NCBI GenBank assembly: GCA_017471785.1
Contig: JAFURP010000017.1
Location: 1 to 47,639, forward strand
DNA: 47,639 nt
From: Clostridia bacterium
Lineage (GTDB): Bacteria; Bacillota; Clostridia; Christensenellales; Borkfalkiaceae
Direction: 5' to 3'
The translations under genes and the position numbers were made by a program. The notes under the pieces are model-generated. The model saw nothing but the letters and a program-made list of their open reading frames with translations, was not told the DNA's origin and ran no database searches. The number at the start of each line of letters is the position of its first letter. Positions within the stretch are counted from its first letter, which is position 1. Positions 9,460 through 16,711 of this stretch are shown here, one piece after another.

Positions 9460-10371
9460 TTACATCTCTACCGCTTCCATCGTGTTGCCGAGGAGCTTCT
9501 TCACGCCCAGCGCGATGGGGAGCCCGATCACCGTCAAGATCAAACCGATGGTCGCGGGATAGTAATACTCGCCCGAATAATACACCTGCGCGTATATCCA
9601 ATAGGAAAGCGTACTCGCCTTTACGCCCTCCGCGCCGCTCTCGAGGAAAAGCATGATCGCGCCCGACGAGCTGAACATACCCACGAACGCAAAGGTGATG
9701 AGCGTGGAAAGGGTGGGCCAAATAAGGGGAATGACGATCTTGAAGATCTCCGTACCCATCTTACAGCCGTCGATCTTCGCCGCCTCCAAGATACTCCCGT
9801 CGATATGATTCATCGCACCGCCGAACAAAATGATATTGCCGCCGAACGAGGACAAGATCGTATACACCAAAATCGTATTGAGCGCCGTGTCCGAGGACGC
9901 CAAAAGCGCCTTGGGCGTGCCGCCGAACGCCTCGATGATCATACCCAAAGGACCGCTCGTTCTAATGAGATAACTAAACAATACGACGTAAATGGACGCC
10001 GAAACCAGCGAGGGTATGTAGAAGATAAACCGATACGCCTTATACCCCCAGATCTTCTTGAAGAAGAAATAGCAAAGGAGCAACGACACGGGCAAAGTGA
10101 TGAGCAGGTTGCTCAAGAAGAATATCATCGTATTCTTCATTGACATCCAAAAGGTGGAATTACTCGAGGTCATATCCGCCCAAAGCCGCGTGAAATTATA
10201 AAAGCCCCAATGCACCTCCAAGCCTTTATTATATTGAAACGCCATCAATATAGAATCGAAGTTTACGTACAACCAAAAAACCAAGAAATTAGAGATAGGC
10301 ACGGACAAAATGGTACACAAAAACACCGTCTTGCCTATATCCTTTTTCTTTCTTTTTTCCACTACTTCCAT
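9460..10371 (-). CDS. Carbohydrate ABC transporter permease, MalF/UgpA-like
   Basis: This 303-residue protein is the first gene of the importer operon. The ATG at 10371 is preceded by GAGGTGAAGGGA and lies about 50 bases after the predicted transcription start, so longer frames starting near 10611 are ruled out. About six membrane helices are visible, with a cytoplasmic basic N-terminus (EKRKKKD). The EAA loop reads E-A-A-K-I-D-G-C-K-M-G, followed by I-P-L-I-W-P-T-L, the usual pattern for MalF-type permeases. It pairs with the MalG-like permease downstream to form the membrane channel for the solute captured by the binding lipoprotein. Confidence 0.93.
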   Translation of the reverse strand: MEVVEKRKKKDIGKTVFLCTILSVPISNFLVFWLYVNFDSILMAFQYNKGLEVHWGFYNFTRLWADMTSSNSTFWMSMKNTMIFFLSNLLITLPVSLLLCYFFFKKIWGYKAYRFIFYIPSLVSASIYVVLFSYLIRTSGPLGMIIEAFGGTPKALLASSDTALNTILVYTILSSFGGNIILFGGAMNHIDGSILEAAKIDGCKMGTEIFKIVIPLIWPTLSTLITFAFVGMFSSSGAIMLFLESGAEGVKASTLSYWIYAQVYYSGEYYYPATIGLILTVIGLPIALGVKKLLGNTMEAVEM

Positions 10372-10429
10372 TCCCTTCACCTCGTATGTTTTTTCGGGCG
10401 CAAACGAACACTCGCCCACCATCAAAAAT

Positions 10430-10458
10430 ATTATATCATAGATTTTTTCCCATTTCCA
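10430..10458 (-). promoter_or_regulatory. Promoter of the glycan importer operon
   Basis: On the minus strand TGGAAA, a 17-base spacer and TATAAT are found. The -10 is perfect and the -35 is weak, the pattern expected for a promoter needing an activator. The TTTTGAC boxes at 10475-10539 lie just upstream, where an AraC-type activator would bind. Confidence 0.6.
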
Positions 10459-10474
10459 TAGACATTTTTTTGAA

Positions 10475-10539
10475 AAACCTGTAATCTTTTGACTTCTTAA
10501 TGATGGAGATTTTTGACAACAAACCTGTAAAATTTTGAC
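10475..10539. promoter_or_regulatory. Repeated operator boxes for the adjacent AraC-type regulator
   Basis: Two near-identical 19-mers, AAACCTGTAATCTTTTGAC at 10475-10493 and AAACCTGTAAAATTTTGAC at 10521-10539, are 46 bases apart. A third TTTTGAC lies between them at 10511-10517. TTTTGAC starts are spaced 24 and 22 bases, about two helical turns, as is usual for direct-repeat half-sites of AraC-family proteins. The boxes lie between the two divergent promoters. Confidence 0.6.
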
Positions 10540-10552
10540 ATTCAAAAAATGC

Positions 10553-10581
10553 TTGACTTTTGTGTTTTTATCTTCTATAAT
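10553..10581 (+). promoter_or_regulatory. Strong promoter of the AraC-type gene, predicted leaderless
   Basis: TTGACT (10553-10558), a 17-base spacer and TATAAT (10576-10581) form a near-consensus housekeeping promoter. The start codon at 10588 is only 6 bases after the -10, about where transcription should begin, and there is no ribosome binding site. Confidence 0.75.
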
Positions 10582-10587
10582 CAAATT

Positions 10588-11493
10588 ATGGAAAACATTA
10601 CGACGATACATTTCCCTATGAATTCAATGATATCGGACATTATCGTTTGCGGCGCGGGCTATCATCAATTTTTGGGCGCGGACGCCAAGGATAATAAAAA
10701 TCCGTTCGCAAAAAACGAGTACGGCGCATATCGGCGGTACTCGTTGCACCTCGTCGTTTCGGGGCAGGGGGAATACACGATCAAGGGAAAAACCTACTAT
10801 TTGAAAAAGGGACATATGTTCGCGCTTTTCCCGCAGGACTCCTCCGTTTATTTCCCCAATAAGCGGTATCCTTGGAAATATTACTGGATAGACTTTATCG
10901 GCGTGAAATCGGAGCAATTGCTTTCGCAGATCGGCTTTACGCCCGACTCCCCCATTTTGGATTCGGGGGATTCGTACAAGGTGTTGGAAAAGCTTTTTTT
11001 GTCCAACATAACCACCTGTCAAAACAATCCCAAGATCGCGGACGTCCACGCCGTTTCCACCCTGCTTCAAATTTATTGCGAGCTGGTCAAGAAAAAAACG
11101 CCCGTTTTGCAGCCGGACAAAAAGACGGACGGCTATGCAAAAAAGGCGATGAACTATATCCAAAAAAATTATCCCAACCCCAACTTGAATTTGAAGCTGG
11201 TCGCGGCGCAGCTGAACATCAACGAAGCGTATTTATCGCGGCTGTTCCGCGCCGATCTCAATATCAATTTCGTCGATTATTTGACCAAGGTGCGTATCCT
11301 TGCCGCCGTCAGCTTGATCGACGAGGGCAATAAGGTGGTGGGCGAGATCGCCACCGCCGTCGGCTTTTCCGATCCTTACTACTTCTCCAAGGTATTCAAA
11401 AAATACAACGGGATCTCGCCGCGCGATCAAATCCGCTTAAACCAAGAAACGGCGGAAACGCAATCGGAAAAACAAACGGAAACGGAAGAATAG
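10588..11493 (+). CDS. AraC-family transcriptional regulator with AraC_binding-type cupin sensor
   Basis: This 301-residue protein has an N-terminal cupin-like sugar-sensing domain (about 1-170), including Y-S-L-H-L-V-V-S-G-Q-G and a Y-Y-L-K-K-G-H-M-F-A-L-F-P stretch, and a C-terminal pair of helix-turn-helix motifs (about 190-290). The second contains I-A-T-A-V-G-F-S-D-P-Y-Y-F-S-K-V-F-K, the AraC signature. I chose ATG 10588 because the only earlier ATG (10549) is upstream of the predicted transcription start. It is divergent from the sugar importer operon, and repeated TTTTGAC boxes lie between them, so it most likely activates that operon in response to a sugar. The same boxes precede the GH31 operon. 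Confidence 0.93.
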   Translation: MENITTIHFPMNSMISDIIVCGAGYHQFLGADAKDNKNPFAKNEYGAYRRYSLHLVVSGQGEYTIKGKTYYLKKGHMFALFPQDSSVYFPNKRYPWKYYWIDFIGVKSEQLLSQIGFTPDSPILDSGDSYKVLEKLFLSNITTCQNNPKIADVHAVSTLLQIYCELVKKKTPVLQPDKKTDGYAKKAMNYIQKNYPNPNLNLKLVAAQLNINEAYLSRLFRADLNINFVDYLTKVRILAAVSLIDEGNKVVGEIATAVGFSDPYYFSKVFKKYNGISPRDQIRLNQETAETQSEKQTETEE

Positions 11494-11507
11494 ACCCGTT
11501 ATCGTAC

Positions 11508-11575
11508 GTGACTTGCAACGCTTTGCGTTGCGTTGTGGAAATATCGGAATAACGCCGCCTATGGCGTCAATTCAC
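11508..11575. repeat. Structured interspersed repeat, GTGA-NNNG family, copy 1
   Basis: Outer arms GTGACTTG (11508) and CAATTCAC (11568) are complementary except for one mismatch. Inside are a GCAACG/CGTTGC hairpin and the string GCGTTGTGGAAATAT. Copy 2 at 19955-20011 has the same interior but different outer arms, which are again complementary. Confidence 0.55.
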
Positions 11576-11633
11576 GAAAACGCAGCTTTCCATTCACGGC
11601 GCAAGCCCTACGCGCCGCTATCGTAAAAAATCA

Positions 11634-11670
11634 GCCGTTCGCATAGCCTATGCGAACGGCTTCTCTTTTT
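11634..11670 (+). terminator. Rho-independent terminator, likely bidirectional
   Basis: A perfect 12-base stem (GCCGTTCGCATA with TATGCGAACGGC) encloses a 3-base loop and is followed by TTCTCTTTTT. It lies between the ends of the AraC-type gene and the convergent dehydrogenase gene; the other strand also has a T-run, so it can serve both. Confidence 0.85.
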
Positions 11671-11679
11671 ATCTCGCAA

Positions 11680-12951
11680 TTATCGTAACACGACTACCTG
11701 ACCCGTCTTTCTCGATTCCTCCGCCGCTAAGGCAAGCAAATGGCTCTCGACGGAATTTTCAAGGGAAGTACCGGTTTCCGCCTCTCCCGTAAGCGCACGG
11801 TAGAGCGCGGTCACGACGCCGCTGTCGCCGCCGCCGTGCCCGAACGAATCCTTGGCGTCCTCCGCGATAATATCCGCGCTCTTGAACACCTGCAACGGCT
11901 TACCGAAAGGCTGTACCTCCAAGAGCTCCTCGTCCTCCTTCAATCGGATCTCGCCGTGTACGCAATGGAAGGTCATTCTACGCCCCATGTTTTGCGTAAA
12001 CGCCGTCATAGTCAGATCGGCTTTTACGCCGTTTTCAAAAAGGATAGACACCGATTGATTGTCCACGACGTTATTATCGCAGGCAAATACGCACCGCCCG
12101 TACGCGCTCTCCGTATACGCCTTACGCAACCGCTCCTCCGTATGCGGCGTTTGCACGGATATCACGTTGTACGGCCACGTATTTTCGGGACGGCCGTCCT
12201 TCTTCCAATTTTCGACGTAGCATTTTTCCGCGCTGTACGGACAGGTATGTATATACTTGCAATCGGCGCACCGCTCCGCCGCCCCCTCGGGCTTGTTTTC
12301 CGCATTGAAATAGCTCAATTCCCCCACGGAATACACTCTCTTGCCCTTGGAGGAAGCGTAATATTGCAAAAGATCGAGATCGTGACAGCATTTGGCCATG
12401 ATCATCGGCGACGTTTCGCTATCGTTCCGCCAGTTACCGCGCACGAAGCTGTGCGCCTGATGCCAATATCCCACCTGCTCGATACTTTCTATCCGCACGA
12501 GCTTTCCAAGCTCGCCGCTATCCAAAATCCTTTTCACGCGAACGAACATAGGCGCGTACCGAAGCACGTGACACACGACCACCTCGCCGCCGTATTTTTT
12601 ATGCGCCTCCAAAAGCCGTTCCAGCTCCTCCTTCAAAGGCGTAATGGGCTTTTCGAGCAATACGGAATACCCCAGCTCCAACGCACGGATACACATACGC
12701 ACGTGGTCCCTGTCTTGGGTAGCCAACACGAGCACGTCGCTGCGCTTTTCCGCAAAAAACGTACGCTCGTCGGTAAAGCAATTTTCCTCTTTTATTCCGA
12801 ATTGCTCACTCCAAATCTCGATCTTTTCCTCGTCGGTATCGCAAAGCGCAACGATCTCCCATTGTTCCGACAAACGCTTCATCGTCCGCCCGTACGCAAA
12901 CGCCCCGCGCGAACCGCAACCGATAATAGAAACGGTAAATTTTTTCGCCAT
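11680..12951 (-). CDS. Gfo/Idh/MocA family oxidoreductase
   Basis: This 423-residue cytoplasmic protein has an N-terminal Rossmann fold with the nucleotide-binding pattern I-I-G-C-G-S-R-G-A, then V-L-V-L-A-T-Q-D and the family E-K-P-I-T motif near residue 100, which carries the conserved Lys. The C-terminal alpha/beta domain holds a short Cys-rich insertion, C-A-D-C, then T-C-P-Y and K-C, near residues 222-240, which could bind a metal. Members oxidise or reduce sugars and inositols with NAD(P). The ATG has a GAGGTG ribosome binding site and follows the GH31-type gene by 15 bases, so the two are one operon; it probably processes the sugar released by that glycosidase. Confidence 0.9.
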   Translation of the reverse strand: MAKKFTVSIIGCGSRGAFAYGRTMKRLSEQWEIVALCDTDEEKIEIWSEQFGIKEENCFTDERTFFAEKRSDVLVLATQDRDHVRMCIRALELGYSVLLEKPITPLKEELERLLEAHKKYGGEVVVCHVLRYAPMFVRVKRILDSGELGKLVRIESIEQVGYWHQAHSFVRGNWRNDSETSPMIMAKCCHDLDLLQYYASSKGKRVYSVGELSYFNAENKPEGAAERCADCKYIHTCPYSAEKCYVENWKKDGRPENTWPYNVISVQTPHTEERLRKAYTESAYGRCVFACDNNVVDNQSVSILFENGVKADLTMTAFTQNMGRRMTFHCVHGEIRLKEDEELLEVQPFGKPLQVFKSADIIAEDAKDSFGHGGGDSGVVTALYRALTGEAETGTSLENSVESHLLALAAEESRKTGQVVVLR

Positions 12952-12966
12952 AACGCACCTCGTCTT

Positions 12967-14496
12967 TTATATTCTTTCAAAATAGGGCAACTCGTACGTA
13001 GAAGCGGACACTTCCGCTTCCGCGCCCCCCTCGAACGCCTCGCCGCTCGGAACGTACTTCCATTTTCCTTTGGGCAAGCGGACCTTCTTTTTCTCCACGC
13101 CTTGCTCCACGATAGGCGCGACCAAATATTTCTCCCCGAGCATAAATTGATCGTTCACAAGCGCAAAGCCCTCGTTGGGGAATTGGTATTCGAGCGGCCG
13201 CAAGATCGGCTCGCCGTCCTTTTCGCAGGACTCGATCGTAGCCTTGAAATATTCGCCGAGCTCCACGCGCAAGCTTGCGTATTTTTTTATCGCTTTCCGC
13301 AACCGTTCGGGCACTTTCTCCGACCAAATATCCAAGGAAAACTGCATACAGGGCATCAGCGCCGCGCATTGACAAGCGCGCAAGAACAATTCTTCCTTCG
13401 CCCGATAATCAATCGCGTTTCCCTCCGCGCCCTGTCCGCCGCCGATCATATCGGCACAGCAGTAGATATAGCCGCTCATACCCGCCTGCAACATATCGGG
13501 CACCAACGCGCCCATGCCCTCGCGGTTATGCCAACTGCTCCGCTTGTCGCACAAGCGCTGCAGCACCGCCTCGCCGCCCATACCCACGCAAGCGCGAAGC
13601 TCGGAAGCCTCGTATTTTGCGGCGACCTCGGCATATAAAAGACTTTGCCCGTTAGGGGTAGTCGGCGCGTAGGTCAAATCGTCGTGCTTATAATAAAACG
13701 CGTCGCCGGCGTCAAACTTAAACCCGTCCGCGCCCAAAGCCGTGAGGTCGTCCAACCGTTTTTGAAAAAACGCCTGCGCGGACGGCGCGGTCAAATCGAG
13801 CACCGCGCTCACGCCGTTCCACCACTCGCGCATAGCCACGTTTCCGTTCCCGTCGCGCACGAGCGCGTTTTGTTCTTTGAGCGTAGCAAACGTAGAAGCG
13901 CTCTCGTTCACGAACGGACAGATCCAAAGCATCACCTCAAACCCAAGCTGATGCAACTGCTCTATCATCTTTTTGGGGTCGGTGAACGACGAGCTAAACT
14001 CCCAATCCCCGTAATCCGCCTGCCAACAGTCGTCGATGATCAGCGCGCCTACGGGCATACCGCCGTCGACGATACTTTGCGCGTACGCAAGCACCTTTTC
14101 CTGCGACGGTTCCTTCAAGCAATGCATCCAAGTACAGTATTGCGGCTTTAATAAAAGCGACTGCCGCACGTCCCGTTTGCGCGAGCAATGCTTTTTATAC
14201 GCCGCGCGGAACGCGCCGCGCAGGTCCTCGAAGCCGCTTTGCATATCCGCATCGCCCGTCAGCTCGCTAAATTGCATCACGCCCCCTTTTACGCGCAACA
14301 CGAACTCCCCGCCCACGTAAATATATCTTCCCAAATTACTCGTAAACAAACCGTTCACTTGGTTATACGTTTCGTTCACGACGCAGTTGAGCGTATACTC
14401 GCTCTTTTCGTGCAAGGGCATATTCACGCCGTCCAGCACGGCGCCGCCCCACCAAACCTCGCCCTTCTCCATCGCAAGGGAAAATTCTTTTTTCAT
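12967..14496 (-). CDS. Glycoside hydrolase family 31-like alpha-glycosidase
   Basis: This 509-residue protein has a small N-terminal beta-sandwich (about 1-110) and a (beta/alpha)8 barrel (about 115-430), then a C-terminal beta domain. The barrel shows I-I-D-D-C-W near residue 155, a likely nucleophile D262 in G-F-K-F-D-A-G-D, a likely acid/base D317 in L-C-D-K-R-S-S-W, and A-D-M-I-G-G-G near 350, all in GH31 order. There is no signal peptide, so it acts inside the cell on imported oligosaccharide. ATG 14496 is used because the predicted transcription start is about 14518, inside the longer frame; AGAGG is the ribosome binding site. Substrate (alpha-glucoside, xyloside, galactoside or sulfoquinovoside) cannot be told. 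Confidence 0.85.
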   Translation of the reverse strand: MKKEFSLAMEKGEVWWGGAVLDGVNMPLHEKSEYTLNCVVNETYNQVNGLFTSNLGRYIYVGGEFVLRVKGGVMQFSELTGDADMQSGFEDLRGAFRAAYKKHCSRKRDVRQSLLLKPQYCTWMHCLKEPSQEKVLAYAQSIVDGGMPVGALIIDDCWQADYGDWEFSSSFTDPKKMIEQLHQLGFEVMLWICPFVNESASTFATLKEQNALVRDGNGNVAMREWWNGVSAVLDLTAPSAQAFFQKRLDDLTALGADGFKFDAGDAFYYKHDDLTYAPTTPNGQSLLYAEVAAKYEASELRACVGMGGEAVLQRLCDKRSSWHNREGMGALVPDMLQAGMSGYIYCCADMIGGGQGAEGNAIDYRAKEELFLRACQCAALMPCMQFSLDIWSEKVPERLRKAIKKYASLRVELGEYFKATIESCEKDGEPILRPLEYQFPNEGFALVNDQFMLGEKYLVAPIVEQGVEKKKVRLPKGKWKYVPSGEAFEGGAEAEVSASTYELPYFERI

Positions 14497-14524
14497 AACG
14501 AACCTCTTGTTGTTAGGTACGACC

Positions 14525-14553
14525 ATTATACCGCAAACCTCGCGCAAAAGCAA
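14525..14553 (-). promoter_or_regulatory. Promoter of the GH31 operon
   Basis: Minus strand TTGCTT, 17 bases, TATAAT. The same TTGCTT-17-TATAAT arrangement is found upstream of dut, of the OmpR-type regulator and of the gene at 33311. Confidence 0.7.
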
Positions 14554-14560
14554 TGGTTAT

Positions 14561-14588
14561 TTTTGACGAATACCCCAAAAATTTTGAC
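14561..14588. promoter_or_regulatory. Paired TTTTGAC boxes upstream of the GH31 promoter
   Basis: TTTTGAC occurs at 14561-14567 and 14582-14588, exactly 21 bases apart, next to the -35 element. The same heptamer is repeated in the AraC-gene/importer intergenic region, so this is a probable second target of that regulator. Confidence 0.5.
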
Positions 14589-14605
14589 AAATAAATTTTT
14601 GCACG

Positions 14606-14633
14606 AAAAAAGCCGAGCGGTAGCTCGGCTTTT
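14606..14633 (-). terminator. Terminator after the 14642-15298 gene
   Basis: AGCCGAGC and GCTCGGCT form a stem with a GGTA loop, flanked by A and T runs. It lies just past the stop of the minus-strand membrane protein gene and is followed by T's on that strand. Confidence 0.8.
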
Positions 14634-14641
14634 GATTTTTA

Positions 14642-15298
14642 TTATTTATCTTTATGAAGACGGTAATCGTTCTCGTCCTTGATCCGAACGGTATCGTTCG
14701 TAATGATCGAAGTCACCAAATCGTTGAAATTCTTATCCTCGTCCTCGGGGAATATGTATTTTACGATGATGACCAATATGGATAACACCGATCCCAAGCA
14801 CGTAACGAAGCCCGTAACGAGCGCAACGACGCTCGGACCTTCTATCTCTTGCACGCAAATAAGTATGATACTGAACGCCGCCAACAAAACGACCAACGCT
14901 ATGATCAAACGGAACAAGAAACCAATAATTTTAGGCTTGATATTGTGTTTATATTCGTACCTTTGCTCTTGTTGCCCTCTATAATTAACGAATATTTTCG
15001 TTATCTCTTCCGTGCGCTTTTCCTGCTCCGCACGCATCGTTTGTCTATAATGGTATTCCGCTGCAAAGTCGGCTTGATCTTGCAAGTCCGCCGTTTGTTT
15101 TTCTTTATCCGAATCTTCGATCAATCCCAAAACCTTTTTACGGTTTTGAGAATGTATTTCCTCTTTGTTTTGATTTTTGGAGTTATCGGTTGCAGTATTT
15201 TCTTCCGCCGGCTTATCGCTCGTTTCCTCTTTCGGCGCTTTCACGGGCTTTTCTTCCGCTTCTACGGCGTTATCCTCCGTCTTTTTATCGTCAGGCAT
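14642..15298 (-). CDS. Membrane protein of unknown function, coupled to ImmA/IrrE-type gene
   Basis: This 218-residue protein has a highly charged, disordered N-terminus (about 1-55, Glu/Lys/Asp/Asn-rich), a charged helical region (about 55-115) that may coil, and two membrane helices (about 125-148 and 155-182), followed by an acidic tail of about 35 residues. ATG 15298 is chosen because GAGGTG lies upstream; it falls inside the end of the metallopeptidase gene (8-base overlap), so the two are translationally coupled. I do not recognise the family. A plausible role is a membrane partner or substrate of the peptidase, but nothing in the sequence proves it. Confidence 0.75.
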   Translation of the reverse strand: MPDDKKTEDNAVEAEEKPVKAPKEETSDKPAEENTATDNSKNQNKEEIHSQNRKKVLGLIEDSDKEKQTADLQDQADFAAEYHYRQTMRAEQEKRTEEITKIFVNYRGQQEQRYEYKHNIKPKIIGFLFRLIIALVVLLAAFSIILICVQEIEGPSVVALVTGFVTCLGSVLSILVIIVKYIFPEDEDKNFNDLVTSIITNDTVRIKDENDYRLHKDK

Positions 15299-15854
15299 AA
15301 CAAGACACCTCGGCAATTCTCCGGATGATCAAGTCCTCGTTCACGTCGTATTTTTCCGCCAATTCTCTAACGATGTTAAAGCTGACTCTTGCCGCCTCCT
15401 TAACGTCCCTCGTTTTCTTGATTGCAAAGCTCTTCATATCAACCAAGAAATCATCCTTGGGCACCAATATCGAAGCGGCGAATAGATCCATTAAATGCTC
15501 CAAATCGTTCTTTTCTTTACCGTGCAAAACGCTATCCTTCATCGCGACGAGAGCCTCTTCTTCGCTCTTTCCCCGCAAATCGTGGATATAATGCGCCAAT
15601 TCGTGCGCAATAACGAAGCGTGCGTCTTGGGGCGGAACGGTATTGGATACCCCGATGATTTTATCGTCCTTATCCGCGATAATAACCCCGTCCACGCCTT
15701 TGGGCAACGACAACGACAGCACCTTAAAGCCAAACTCCTTGCAGGTCTTTATGATATCGATCTGCGGCGCTAAAGTCTTGTTGTTTTTTGCAAAAAAGCT
15801 TTCTATTTCTTTATCGGTAGCTTTAACTTCTTCTTCAGTAGGTCTTCTGCACAT
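15291..15854 (-). CDS. ImmA/IrrE family metallo-endopeptidase
   Basis: This protein of about 187 residues carries the zinc motif HELAH (about residues 84-88) preceded by A-R-F-V-I-A, and a downstream L-E-H-L-M-D-L-F-A-A-S-I-L-V-P segment with the third-ligand region typical of the family. It has no helix-turn-helix domain, unlike many IrrE relatives. Such peptidases cleave repressors in response to DNA damage or mobile-element signals. The start is uncertain: a TTG at 15869 extends it by 5 residues but has AAGGA abutting it; I report ATG 15854, whose ribosome binding site is also poor. Two tandem promoters lie upstream. It is coupled to the downstream membrane protein; the target is unknown. 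Confidence 0.85.
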   Translation of the reverse strand: MCRRPTEEEVKATDKEIESFFAKNNKTLAPQIDIIKTCKEFGFKVLSLSLPKGVDGVIIADKDDKIIGVSNTVPPQDARFVIAHELAHYIHDLRGKSEEEALVAMKDSVLHGKEKNDLEHLMDLFAASILVPKDDFLVDMKSFAIKKTRDVKEAARVSFNIVRELAEKYDVNEDLIIRRIAEVSCYA

Positions 15855-15896
15855 TTTTAAGTAATCCAATCCTTTTTCGATCCAAACCGAGTTTAT

Positions 15897-15957
15897 ATTT
15901 TACCACATTCGTAATCTCTTGTCAACTATATTTTACCATACTTTTCCAATTTGTCAA
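15897..15957 (-). promoter_or_regulatory. Duplicated promoters of the ImmA/IrrE-type operon
   Basis: Two promoters occur in tandem on the minus strand: TTGACA-16-TAAAAT (15930-15957) and TTGACA-17-TAAAAT (15897-15925). Both -10 boxes sit in the identical string TGGTAAAATATA. The stretch from 15958 to 16036 is a T-rich low-complexity run without other signals. Confidence 0.7.
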
Positions 15958-16036
15958 TACCCCCTGTATCAACTTTTTTTGTGTTTTTTTGATTTTTTTT
16001 GATTTTTTTTGCAACTTTCTACTTTCGCTCGGCTTT

Positions 16037-16711
16037 TTAATCCTCCGTCAACGCCTTGATAAGCGTTTCTCTCTCCTTTGCAAAGCTCCCGTACGCGGTG
16101 GGGCGTTCTCCCCGTTCAAGGCGTAGATCGCAAACGATCCCTCCGCCCTTTATCACCACCACCCGATCGGCAAGCGCGAGCGCCTCCTCGATATCGTGCG
16201 TGACCATCACCGCCGTCCGTTTTTTCTCCTGCCAAAGGCTCGCAAACACCTCGTATAATTTCATTTTCAACGCAATATCGAGTGACGAAAACGGCTCGTC
16301 CAAAAGGATCAACTCCGCGCCCGACAAGAACGCCCGAGCAAAGCTTACGCGCTGTTTTTCGCCCCCCGAAAGCGACCTCGGCCGCTTGTCTTTATACGCC
16401 GCAAGCCCGATCATCTCCAAAACCCCGTCGAGCTCCTCCTTTTTCGCCCCCGCGTACAGCAAATTCTCCTCCACGCTCAAATAGGGCAACAGCCTCGGCT
16501 CTTGAAAAATATACCCCACGCCGTCGTATTCGCCTGCGATCTCTCCCTCGTACTCCGTGAGCCCCGCAAGCATATTGAGAAGCGTGGTCTTGCCCACGCC
16601 CGACGGACCGAGCACGCACGAGATCTCTCCCTCGGTTATTTCCATTTCAAGTCCGTCGAATACGGTCTTTTCTCCGTACCGTTTGGATACGTGCAATCGC
16701 AAATCGCTCAT
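16037..16711 (-). CDS. ABC transporter ATP-binding protein, NitT/TauT (SsuB) type
   Basis: This 224-residue ATPase has Walker A G-P-S-G-V-G-K-T-T near residue 35, the Q-loop in F-Q-E-P-R, the signature L-S-G-G-E-K-Q near 120, Walker B L-I-L-L-D-E-P-F and the H-loop V-T-H-D. The E-P-R-L-L-P after the Q-loop and E-P-F-S-S-L-D after Walker B are typical of the nitrate/taurine/sulfonate/thiamine-precursor group. ATG 16711 has AAGGAGGG upstream and overlaps the permease stop as ATGA, showing coupling. It is the last gene of a binding protein-permease-ATPase operon. The substrate is unknown; no TPP or other riboswitch was seen upstream to point to one. Confidence 0.93.
   Translation of the reverse strand: MSDLRLHVSKRYGEKTVFDGLEMEITEGEISCVLGPSGVGKTTLLNMLAGLTEYEGEIAGEYDGVGYIFQEPRLLPYLSVEENLLYAGAKKEELDGVLEMIGLAAYKDKRPRSLSGGEKQRVSFARAFLSGAELILLDEPFSSLDIALKMKLYEVFASLWQEKKRTAVMVTHDIEEALALADRVVVIKGGGIVCDLRLERGERPTAYGSFAKERETLIKALTED

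Noticed and set aside
9446..9721. N-terminal extension of the MalG-like permease
   Set aside because: It overlaps the upstream permease gene out of frame and has no family similarity; the ATG at 9445 has a strong ribosome binding site.
15958..16020. T-rich run as a terminator of the ABC ATPase gene
   Set aside because: No GC-rich hairpin precedes the T-run in the transcribed direction; it looks like simple low-complexity sequence.
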